Below the pieces are notes generated by a model that worked only from the letters and a program-made list of their open reading frames with translations, had not been told where the DNA came from and did not search any database. The translations under genes were made by a program, and so were the position numbers. This document shows, piece by piece, positions 17,524 through 23,768 of a DNA stretch of 35,942 bases (position 1 is the first letter of the stretch; the number at the start of each line of letters is the position of its first letter). The stretch comes from CAXTEJ01 sp964243295 (lineage in GTDB: Bacteria > Actinomycetota > Actinomycetes > Actinomycetales > Angustibacteraceae), in NCBI GenBank assembly GCA_964243295.1, contig CAXTEJ010000034.1:1-35942 (forward strand), read 5' to 3'.

Positions 17524-18644
17524 AGCTGATCGGCATGAGGCTGCACTGGGTCCGGATGCCTCTGGTCAGTCCGTTCACGACGTCGTTCGCGACGCAGCAC
17601 GAGCGGCTGGCCCTGCTCGTGGAGGTCGAGGCCGACGTCGGCGGCGTCCGCGTCACGGGCTGGGGCGAGAACGTCGCGATGGCGCAGCCGCTGTACTCGG
17701 CCGAGTACGTCGACGGGTGCGCCGAGGTGATCCAGCGCTGGCTCGGCCCGGCCCTGTTCGCCGTCGAAGACCTGACCGCCGAGACCGTGACGCACCACCT
17801 GCGGCACGTCATCGGGCACCCGATGGCCAAAGCGTGCCTCGAGATGGCCGTCCTCGACGCCCAGCTGCGGGCGCGGGGGCAGTCGTTCGCCGACTACCTG
17901 GGTGGCGTGCGCACCTCGGTGCCGTCCGGGGTGTCGGTCGGCATCCACGACACGATCGACGCGCTGCTGACCTCGATCACCGGCTACGTCACCGAGGGCT
18001 ACGCGCGGATCAAGGTGAAGATCAAGCCTGGCTGGGACGTCGAGCCCATCCGCGCCGTCCGCCGCGAGTTCGGCCCGTCGATGCTGCTGCAGGCGGACGC
18101 CAATGCGGCGTACACCCTGGCAGACACCAACCTGCTGCGACAGCTGGACGAGTTCGACCTGCTCCTGCTGGAGCAGCCGCTCGCGGAGGACGACCTGCGC
18201 CAGCACGCCCTGCTCGCCCAGCGCATCCGCACCCCCATCTGCCTCGACGAGTCGATCGTCTCGGCCAGATCTGCGGCGGACGCGATCGCCCTCGGTTCCA
18301 CCCAGGTGATCAACGTCAAGCCGGGCCGCGTCGGTGGCTACCTCGAGGCGGTGCGAATCCACGACATCGCCCGGGCCAACGGCATCCCCGTCTGGTGCGG
18401 GGGCATGCTCGAGACCGGGCTCGGACGCTCGGCCAACGCGGCGCTCGCGTCGTTGCCCGGGTTCAGCCTGCCGGGCGACATCTCCGCCTCGAGCCGGTTC
18501 TACCGCGAGGACATCACCGAGCCTGTGGTGATGCACGACGGGCTGGTTGACGTTCCTGACCAGCCCGGCATGGGACCGGCGCCGCTGGCTGACCGGCTGG
18601 TTGCGTACGTCGAGGGGAGCGTCGAAGTCGACGCTTTCCTCTGA
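17520..18644 (+). CDS. N-succinylamino acid racemase / o-succinylbenzoate synthase (enolase superfamily)
   Basis: 374 residues starting with GTG inside the GNAT stop (GTGA overlap). The complete active site of the NSAR/OSBS subgroup is present: K165-x-K167 in IKVKIKPGWD, metal ligands D193 (QADANAAY), E218 (LLEQPL) and D243 (CLDESI), and the second acid/base K267 in NVKPGRVGG. Spacing equals that of the Amycolatopsis N-acylamino acid racemase as I recall it, with a constant offset of four. The conserved Arg three residues after K267, associated with racemase activity, is kept. The C-terminal GGMLETGLGRSANAALASLPGFSLPGDISAS is also typical. It interconverts N-succinyl-D- and L-amino acids. The menaquinone OSBS role is less likely, because no men gene is near and the operon partners are a GNAT and an M20 hydrolase. 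Confidence 0.92.
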   Translation: MKLIGMRLHWVRMPLVSPFTTSFATQHERLALLVEVEADVGGVRVTGWGENVAMAQPLYSAEYVDGCAEVIQRWLGPALFAVEDLTAETVTHHLRHVIGHPMAKACLEMAVLDAQLRARGQSFADYLGGVRTSVPSGVSVGIHDTIDALLTSITGYVTEGYARIKVKIKPGWDVEPIRAVRREFGPSMLLQADANAAYTLADTNLLRQLDEFDLLLLEQPLAEDDLRQHALLAQRIRTPICLDESIVSARSAADAIALGSTQVINVKPGRVGGYLEAVRIHDIARANGIPVWCGGMLETGLGRSANAALASLPGFSLPGDISASSRFYREDITEPVVMHDGLVDVPDQPGMGPAPLADRLVAYVEGSVEVDAFL

Positions 18645-18662
18645 CGCGTGCGTGTCCTCATC

Positions 18663-18711
18663 GGGCTCATCGCAATCCAGGGTGTAGGTGGTCCGAAGCC
18701 GCCGGTCTCGA
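18663..18711 (+). other. degenerate tRNA 3'-half-like remnant
   Basis: A T-arm-like stem GGTGG (18687-18691), a loop TCCGAAG (compare TTCGAAT) and CCGCC (18699-18703) are followed by a 7-base acceptor-like GGTCTCG and a discriminator-like A. The minus-strand translation here reads ETGGFGPPTPW, a signature typical of frames antisense to tRNA 3' halves. No matching 5' acceptor or D-arm is present, so it is not a functional tRNA. It lies just beyond the end of the accessory cluster. Confidence 0.4.
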
Positions 18712-18730
18712 GCAGGGATCTGGGTGTCAG

Positions 18731-18754
18731 CGGCTCAGCGAGCCCGCTGAGCCG
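18731..18754. terminator. strong hairpin between convergent operons
   Basis: Perfect 10-bp stem CGGCTCAGCG / CGCTGAGCCG with a four-base loop AGCC, placed between the plus-strand racemase operon and the minus-strand priA. It lacks a T tract, as is common for actinomycete terminators, and could act in both directions. Confidence 0.65.
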
Positions 18755-18811
18755 GCGCGCGGGGCCCTCTCCTGACGACGTCGAGGCCACGACCACGCCC
18801 CGCAGCGGCGG

Positions 18812-19534
18812 TCAGCCAGCAAGGGCGAGGGCCTGCTCGAGCGTGAACGCCCCGGCGTACAGCGCCTTGCCGACGATCGCGCCCTCGACGCCGTCGGCGA
18901 CCAGCCCGCGCAGCGCCGTGATGTCGTCGAGCGTCGCGATGCCGCCGCTCGCGACGACCGGCGCGCTGGTGCGGGCGCAGACCTCGGCCAGCAGCTCGAG
19001 GTTGGGCCCGCGCAGCGTGCCGTCCTTGGTGACGTCGGTGACGACGTACCGCGCGCAGCCGTCACGGTCAAGCCGCTCGAGGGTCTGCCACAGGTCGCCG
19101 CCCTCCTTCGTCCAGCCGCGGGCGGCGAGGGTCGTGCCACGCACGTCGAGGCCGACCGCGATGCGGTCGCCGTGGCGGGCGATCGCCGAGGCCGTCCAGG
19201 CGGGGTCCTCCAGGGCGGCGGTGCCGAGGTTGACGCGCCGGCAGCCGGTGGCGAGCGCCGCCTCGAGCGAGGCGTCGTCGCGGATGCCGCCGCTCAGCTC
19301 GACGTCGACGTCGAGCCGGCCCACGACCTCGGCGAGCTGCTCGCGGTTCGAGCCGCGACCGAAGGCGGCGTCGAGGTCGACCAGGTGCACCCATCGCGCA
19401 CCGGCAGACTGCCAGGCGAGCGCTGCGTCGAGCGGGTCGCCGTACGACGTCTCGCTGCCCGCCTCACCCTGCACCAGGCGGACGGCGAGCCCCCCGGCGA
19501 CGTCGACGGCGGGAAGCAGCTCAAGTTGCGGCAC
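18812..19534 (-). CDS. priA: phosphoribosyl isomerase A (HisA; probably bifunctional HisA/TrpF)
   Basis: 240-residue (beta/alpha)8 barrel catalysing the Amadori rearrangement of ProFAR in histidine synthesis and, in actinobacteria, usually also PRA isomerisation in tryptophan synthesis. Catalytic D11 (LLPAVDVAGG) and D171 (VTDVTKDGTLRGPN) are present, with phosphate-binding loops SGGIRDD and ASGGIATLDD and the PriA-type RGWTKEGGDLW loop. The start is GTG 19534 with GGAG five bases upstream. It follows hisH after a 30-base spacer that contains a GTTTCGAAAC palindrome. The TrpF function is inferred from the phylum, since a separate trpF cannot be checked here. Confidence 0.93.
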   Translation of the reverse strand: MPQLELLPAVDVAGGLAVRLVQGEAGSETSYGDPLDAALAWQSAGARWVHLVDLDAAFGRGSNREQLAEVVGRLDVDVELSGGIRDDASLEAALATGCRRVNLGTAALEDPAWTASAIARHGDRIAVGLDVRGTTLAARGWTKEGGDLWQTLERLDRDGCARYVVTDVTKDGTLRGPNLELLAEVCARTSAPVVASGGIATLDDITALRGLVADGVEGAIVGKALYAGAFTLEQALALAG

Positions 19535-19546
19535 AACAACTCCAGA

Positions 19547-19556
19547 GTTTCGAAAC
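19547..19556. promoter_or_regulatory. GTTTCGAAAC palindrome between hisH and priA
   Basis: A perfect 10-base palindrome in an unusually AT-rich 30-base spacer between hisH and priA, just upstream of the priA ribosome binding site. It could be a protein binding site or a small RNA structure; it is not the usual actinobacterial LexA box. No assignment is made. Confidence 0.3.
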
Positions 19557-19564
19557 AGTTTTGC

Positions 19565-20203
19565 TCACAGCGATCGAACCCAGTTCTCGAGCAGCTGCGC
19601 ACCGGCGTCGCCGCTCTTCTCGGGGTGGAACTGGGTCGCCGACAGCGGGCCGTTCTCGACCGCCGCCACGAACGGCACGCCGTGGTCGGCCCAGGTGACC
19701 CGCGGCGGTGCGAACACCGTGCCGGTGGGGTCGAGGGTCCACCGCTGCACGGCGTAGGAGTGCACGAAGTAGAAGCGCTCGTGCTCGATCCCGGCGAACA
19801 GGGACGTGCCCTTCGGCGCTGCCACGGTGTTCCAGCCCATGTGCGGGACGACGCCCTTCGGCAGCCGCTCGACCGTGCCCGGCCACTCGCCCAGCCCCGG
19901 GTGCAGTCCTGCGTCGCTGGGCTCGGTCGAGCCGTCGAACATGACCTGCATGCCGACGCAGATGCCGAGCACCGGGCGGCCGCCGGCGAGCCGACGTCCG
20001 ACCAGCTCGCCGCCGCGCACCCCCTGCAGCCCGCGCGCGCAGGCCGAGAAGGCGCCGACCCCGGGGACGACCAGCCCGTCGGCGGCCATCACGGCCTCGC
20101 GGTCGGCGGTCAGCCGCACCTTCGCGCCGACGCGCTCGAGGGCCCGGACGGCCGAGTGCACGTTGCCCGAGCCGTAGTCGAGCAGCACCACGTCGGGCCT
20201 CAC
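19565..20203 (-). CDS. hisH: imidazole glycerol phosphate synthase, glutamine amidotransferase subunit
   Basis: 212-residue class I amidotransferase that hydrolyses glutamine and passes ammonia to HisF. The catalytic triad is complete: C82 in LGICVGMQ, and H193 and E195 in QFHPEKSG. The N-terminal DYGSGNVHS and the PGVGAF oxyanion segment are typical. The start is GTG 20203, overlapping the preceding conserved hypothetical gene by four bases (GTGA). HisF is not in the window, so it must be encoded elsewhere. The length is normal. Confidence 0.95.
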   Translation of the reverse strand: MRPDVVLLDYGSGNVHSAVRALERVGAKVRLTADREAVMAADGLVVPGVGAFSACARGLQGVRGGELVGRRLAGGRPVLGICVGMQVMFDGSTEPSDAGLHPGLGEWPGTVERLPKGVVPHMGWNTVAAPKGTSLFAGIEHERFYFVHSYAVQRWTLDPTGTVFAPPRVTWADHGVPFVAAVENGPLSATQFHPEKSGDAGAQLLENWVRSL

Positions 20204-20835
20204 GTCGCACTCCTGTCGTCCAGCTCGTCCGCCAGTCCCGGCTCGGTCGCCATCAGCTCGTCGAACCGGTCGACGACGTGCGCGAGCGGCTCGACCCGGA
20301 CGGCGTCCGGCAGGTCGCCGACCCCGACCGCCCCGAGTGGGACGCCGGCGCCGGGCAGCTCGAGCGCCCGCAGCAGGTCGTCGACCACGTCGGCCACCTC
20401 CCGCGCGTCCGGCCGCAGCGCCTGCTGCAACCGCTCGAGCACCGCGTCACCTCGGGCGCCGCCGGGGTCGGCCAGCTCGGCCACCAGCGCGAGCGGTGCG
20501 GGCGGCAGCCCGTCGACCCGCACGACGCCGACTCCCGGCGTCCAGACCAGCCAGCGCTGCACCGCGGTGCGCGGGGTGTCCTGCACCACGAGCACGGCGC
20601 GGCCGGCGTCGGCGAGCAGGCACAGCGACGGCCGCAGCCGAGGCGGCACCGGCCGGCCGCCGAGCACGGCCACGGGGTCGTCGTACGGCGCGGCGGCGCG
20701 GTGGCCGTCGGCGGGGGCGACGAGCGTCCAGGTCGAGCCGGGCACGACCCACAGCGGCATCAGCCCCTTGCGGGCCCACGTGCGCACCCCGTCGGCGCGC
20801 CCGCGCAGCAGCAGCAGCGCGGCGGGCGCCCTCAT
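20200..20835 (-). CDS. conserved hypothetical protein inside the his operon
   Basis: 211 residues with no recognised family. The N-terminus (MRAPAALLLLRGRADGVRTWARKGLMPLWVV) is mildly hydrophobic, but I see no clear signal peptide or membrane helix. Later segments include LRPSLCLLADAGRAVLVVQDTPR and TAVQRWLVWTPGVGVVRVDGLPPAP, and the C-terminal 100 residues are acidic and helical (GDAVLERLQQALRPDAREVADVVDDLLRAL). It sits 7 bases after hisB and overlaps hisH by four bases, so it is co-transcribed with histidine genes. Proteins at this position occur in other actinomycetes as I recall, which would suggest a link with HisB or HisH; the function is unknown. Confidence 0.78.
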   Translation of the reverse strand: MRAPAALLLLRGRADGVRTWARKGLMPLWVVPGSTWTLVAPADGHRAAAPYDDPVAVLGGRPVPPRLRPSLCLLADAGRAVLVVQDTPRTAVQRWLVWTPGVGVVRVDGLPPAPLALVAELADPGGARGDAVLERLQQALRPDAREVADVVDDLLRALELPGAGVPLGAVGVGDLPDAVRVEPLAHVVDRFDELMATEPGLADELDDRSAT

Positions 20836-20842
20836 GTGCCGA

Positions 20843-21448
20843 TCACAGGCTGCCCTTGGTGCTGGGGACGCCGCCGACGCGCGGGTCGGGCGCCACCGCG
20901 GCCCGAAGCGCGCGGGCGACGGCCTTGAACTGCGCCTCGACGACGTGGTGGGGGTCGCGGCCCGACAGCACCCGGACGTGCAGCGCGATGCCGGCCGAGA
21001 AGGCGAGCGTCTCGAAGACGTGGCGGGTCAGCGAGCCGACGTAGTCGCCGCCGATGACCACGTAGGCCTGGCCCTCCGGCTCGCCGGTGTGGACGCAGTA
21101 GGGGCGGCCGCTCACGTCGACGGCCGCCTGCACCAGGCACTCGTCGAGCGGCACAAGCGCGTCGCCGAAGCGGGCGATGCCGCGCTTGTCGCCCAGCGCG
21201 TCGCGCAGCGCCTGGCCGAGCACGATCGCGACGTCCTCGACGGTGTGGTGGGCGTCGACGTGGGTGTCGCCGCTGGCCTCGACGGTCAGGTCGAGCAGGG
21301 CGTGCTTGGCGAGGCTCGCGAGCATGTGGTCGAAGAAGCCGACGCCGGTGCTGACGCTCGAGCGGCCGGTGCCGTCGAGGTCGACCTCGACCACGACGCT
21401 GCTCTCGCCGGTGGTGCGCTCGGCGCGGCCGCGGCGGCTGGCGGTCAT
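20843..21448 (-). CDS. hisB: imidazoleglycerol-phosphate dehydratase
   Basis: 201 residues, the monofunctional actinobacterial form without the N-terminal phosphatase domain. It dehydrates imidazole glycerol phosphate in histidine synthesis. Manganese-binding motifs are visible: FFDHM (39-43), H67-H68-T-V-E-D, and the C-terminal HHVVEAQFKAVARALR. The SGRPY segment is also typical. Its ATG overlaps the hisC stop by four bases (ATGA), and the conserved hypothetical gene starts seven bases after its stop. Confidence 0.95.
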   Translation of the reverse strand: MTASRRGRAERTTGESSVVVEVDLDGTGRSSVSTGVGFFDHMLASLAKHALLDLTVEASGDTHVDAHHTVEDVAIVLGQALRDALGDKRGIARFGDALVPLDECLVQAAVDVSGRPYCVHTGEPEGQAYVVIGGDYVGSLTRHVFETLAFSAGIALHVRVLSGRDPHHVVEAQFKAVARALRAAVAPDPRVGGVPSTKGSL

Positions 21449-22569
21449 CGAGAGCTCCCTCGGTCAGCCAGCAGGACGTCGGCCAGCGCGGTCAGGAAGG
21501 ACGTGGTCTCGGCCTCGGTGCCGGCGGTCACCCGCAGGTGGCCCGGCAGCCCGACGTCGCGCACGAGGACGCCCCGGTCGACCAGCGCCTGCCACGTGGC
21601 GGGCGCGTCGGCGAGGCCGGCGAAGAGCACGAAGTTGGCGTCGCTCGGCACCGCGCGCAGCCCGAGGCCCGGCAGCTCGCCGACGACCCGGTCGCGCTGG
21701 TCGCGGATCGCGGCGACCGTCGCCAGCAGCGGCCCCGCGTGGGCGATCGCCGCGAGCGCGACGGCCTGGGTCACCGACGACAGGTGGTAGGGCAGCCGCA
21801 CGAGGCGCAGCCCGTCGCAGACCGCGGGGTCGGCGGCGAGGTAGCCGACGCGGGCTCCGGCCAGCGCGAACGCCTTGCTCATCGTGCGGGTGACGACGAG
21901 CCGCGGCCGGCCCGGCAGCAGCGTCAGGGCGCTCGGCGTGCCCGGGCGGGCGAACTCGGCGTAGGCCTCGTCGACGACCACGAGCGCGCGGTCGGTGGCG
22001 TCGTACGCCGCCTCGACGACGGCGAGGTCGAGCGCGGTGCCGGTGGGGTTGTTGGGTGAGCACAGGAACAGCACGTCGGGGTCGACGTCACGCACCTGCG
22101 TCACGACGTCGGCGGCGCGCAGGTCGTATCCGCGCTCGCTGCTGCCCCGGCCTCCGGCCACCCAGGCGGTGCCTGCGCCCTCGGTGATGATCTGGTGCAT
22201 CGAGTACGTCGGGGTGAACCCGAGCGCGCGCCGGCCCGCGCCACCGAAGGCCTGCACCAGCTGCTGCAGCACCTCGTTCGACCCGTTGGCCGCCCACACC
22301 TGCTCGGGCGCGAGCCCGTGACCGAGGTAGCCGGCGAGCGCCTCGCGCAGCGCGGTGAACTCGCGGTCGGGGTAGCGGTTGAGCGTCGGCACCTGCTCGG
22401 TGACGGCCGCGACGACGGCCCTCACCACCTCGTCGGGCAGGTCGTAGGAGTTCTCGTTCGTGTTGAGCCGCACCGGCACGTCCAGCTGCGGCGCGCCGTA
22501 CGGCGTGCGGCCGCGCAGGTCGTCGCGCAGCGGCAGCGCGTCGAGGCCGGTCGTGGACATGGTGCTCAC
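21445..22569 (-). CDS. hisC: histidinol-phosphate aminotransferase
   Basis: 374-residue PLP-dependent class I/II aminotransferase converting imidazole-acetol phosphate to histidinol phosphate. LNTNENSYDLP near the N-terminus, the NPTGTALD loop, VVDEAYAEFARPG, and the PLP lysine K232 in TMSKAFALAGARVGYL are present. The GTG at 22569 is supported by a TAGACT -10 box six bases upstream (leaderless). In the common actinobacterial order hisD directly precedes hisC. Here two plus-strand genes separate them, and hisC heads its own transcription unit with hisB, the hypothetical gene, hisH and priA. Confidence 0.95.
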   Translation of the reverse strand: MSTMSTTGLDALPLRDDLRGRTPYGAPQLDVPVRLNTNENSYDLPDEVVRAVVAAVTEQVPTLNRYPDREFTALREALAGYLGHGLAPEQVWAANGSNEVLQQLVQAFGGAGRRALGFTPTYSMHQIITEGAGTAWVAGGRGSSERGYDLRAADVVTQVRDVDPDVLFLCSPNNPTGTALDLAVVEAAYDATDRALVVVDEAYAEFARPGTPSALTLLPGRPRLVVTRTMSKAFALAGARVGYLAADPAVCDGLRLVRLPYHLSSVTQAVALAAIAHAGPLLATVAAIRDQRDRVVGELPGLGLRAVPSDANFVLFAGLADAPATWQALVDRGVLVRDVGLPGHLRVTAGTEAETTSFLTALADVLLADRGSSR

Positions 22570-22575
22570 CGGTCC

Positions 22576-22581
22576 AGTCTA
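22576..22581 (-). promoter_or_regulatory. -10 box of a leaderless hisC promoter
   Basis: TAGACT on the minus strand, six bases before the GTG start of hisC. It indicates that the hisC-B-hypothetical-hisH-priA unit is transcribed separately from hisD. Confidence 0.55.
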
Positions 22582-22652
22582 GAGAGGGTGGCGGTGACCG
22601 GACGACGTGCCGCGGGTAGGGCGGCGCTCTCACCCTGCGCGATGCTGCTCGG

Positions 22653-23024
22653 GTGAACATCGAGGAGACGCTGGCGGCGTCGCGTCAGGGTGTCCGGCGC
22701 CTGAGCGCGGTCGAGGCTGCGGCTGCCGCAACGCGAGACGCACGGCTGATCGACACCCGCACCGAGGCCCAGCGCGCCGAGCAGGGCGAGCTGCCGGGTG
22801 CTCTCGTGGTCGACCGGACCGTGCTGGAGTGGCGCCTCGACCCGGTGTGCGCCGCGCGCATCCCGGAGGCCGTCGGCTACGACGTCGAGGTGATCGTGGT
22901 GTGCCGGCAGGGCTACAGCTCGAGCCTGGCCGCGGCGTCCCCGTGTGACGTGGGCTGCACCCGAGCGACGCAGCTCGATCACGGACGCGGAACGCTCACG
23001 GTCACGACGGACGCATGCTGGTGA
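22653..23024 (+). CDS. rhodanese-like domain protein with aberrant C-terminus
   Basis: 123 residues. The rhodanese fold is recognisable: RLSAVEAAAAATRDARLIDTRTEAQRAEQGELPGALVVDRTVLEWRLDP, then VEVIVVCRQGYSSSLAAAS with the active-site loop C-R-Q-G-Y-S-S. (Key residues only: LIDTR, GALVVDR, LEWRLDP, CRQGYSS.) Family members transfer or bind sulfur. The segment after RATQL diverges: the expected GGFxAWxxAGLP ending is replaced by DHGRGTLTVTTDACW, so the last strand and helix may be damaged. The start is GTG 22653; a weak GATGCT lies six bases upstream. It is divergent from hisC, sits inside the his locus and is followed by a GNAT gene on the same strand. Confidence 0.75.
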   Translation: MNIEETLAASRQGVRRLSAVEAAAAATRDARLIDTRTEAQRAEQGELPGALVVDRTVLEWRLDPVCAARIPEAVGYDVEVIVVCRQGYSSSLAAASPCDVGCTRATQLDHGRGTLTVTTDACW

Positions 23025-23151
23025 CGACGTGCCGAGCGCCAGTCCCGCAGGTTCGTGCGACCGGTGTCGACCTGGACGTCGGGCACGATGTTCGGTGGAC
23101 CTCGCGCGCCTGCGAAGCCGCCATGCCTGGAGCCGATGGGAGGCTGGAAAC

Positions 23152-23610
23152 GTGGAGCTGGTGCCGATCACGAGCGCGAACTGGCGCGACGCGGCGGCCA
23201 TCCGCGTCGGCGAGGGCCAGCTGCCCTTCGTCGCCGGCTCCGAGCCGGTCGCGCTCGTGGTCCTGTCCAAGGCCTTCGTGCGGGTCGGCGGCGTGGACTG
23301 GTGGCCCTTCCTCGTCCAGGACGCCGGCCAGCCAATCGGGTTGCTGGCCGTGGTCGACGAGCGTGCGCGCGACGGCCAGCTTGCGCTGTTCCACCTCCTC
23401 GTCGACGCGCGCCACCAGCGGTCCGGCTACGGCCGGGCGGCGCTGCGGATGGTCGTCGAGCTCGCCCGCTCGACCGAGGGCTGCGAACGCCTACGCCTCA
23501 TGGTCCATCCCGACAACCACGCTGCCATGAGCCTCTACCTCTCGGCGGGCTTCACCCAGGACGGGGTCGACGAGAACGGCGAGCTCCGCCTGTCGCTCGC
23601 CGTCTCCTGA
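23152..23610 (+). CDS. GNAT family N-acetyltransferase
   Basis: 152 residues of the GNAT fold. An N-terminal strand (VELVPITSANWRDAAAIRV) is followed by WWPFLVQDAGQPIGLLAVVD, the acetyl-CoA pyrophosphate loop in HQRSGYGRAALRMVVEL, and the C-terminal HPDNHAAMSLYLSAGFTQDG. This pattern is close to spermidine/diamine-type acetyltransferases, but the substrate cannot be assigned. GTG 23152 is selected because GGGAGG lies at 23138-23143 and the family N-terminus begins here; upstream codons in this frame are not protein-like. It is convergent with hisD and, together with the rhodanese gene, interrupts the his locus. Confidence 0.86.
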   Translation: MELVPITSANWRDAAAIRVGEGQLPFVAGSEPVALVVLSKAFVRVGGVDWWPFLVQDAGQPIGLLAVVDERARDGQLALFHLLVDARHQRSGYGRAALRMVVELARSTEGCERLRLMVHPDNHAAMSLYLSAGFTQDGVDENGELRLSLAVS

Positions 23611-23669
23611 CGCGCCCCCGTCATCGTTCTCGCGCCACCCGAGCTGGGCACGCGCCATGAAGCTGACGA

Positions 23670-23728
23670 GCGAGTGCGCACGCACGGGGCACTTCTCGCC
23701 ACTGGGTGCCCCGAAACCGCACACTCGC
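23670..23728. terminator. long imperfect inverted repeat between convergent genes
   Basis: The inner stem GGGGCAC (23686-23692) pairs with GTGCCCC (23706-23712). The outer GCGAGTGCG (23670-23678) pairs with CGCACACTCGC (23718-23728) with a two-base bulge. The 158-base gap between the GNAT gene and hisD holds no gene; this structure may end transcription from both sides. Confidence 0.5.
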
Positions 23729-23768
23729 CGCCCGGGCCAGGCCAGATGAAACGCCTGCGGAGAACGAC

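Noticed and set aside
17520..18644. Menaquinone-pathway MenC (o-succinylbenzoate synthase) as primary role
   Set aside because: No other men gene is present and it overlaps a GNAT gene in an operon with an M20 hydrolase, the known NSAR pathway context; a side OSBS activity remains possible.
18663..18711. Functional tRNA gene
   Set aside because: Only a degenerate T-arm and 3' acceptor-like part can be folded; D-arm and 5' acceptor are missing and the loop deviates from TTCRANY.
19172..21790. Long plus-strand frame opposite priA, hisH and hisB
   Set aside because: Antisense shadow; all minus-strand his genes carry intact active sites.
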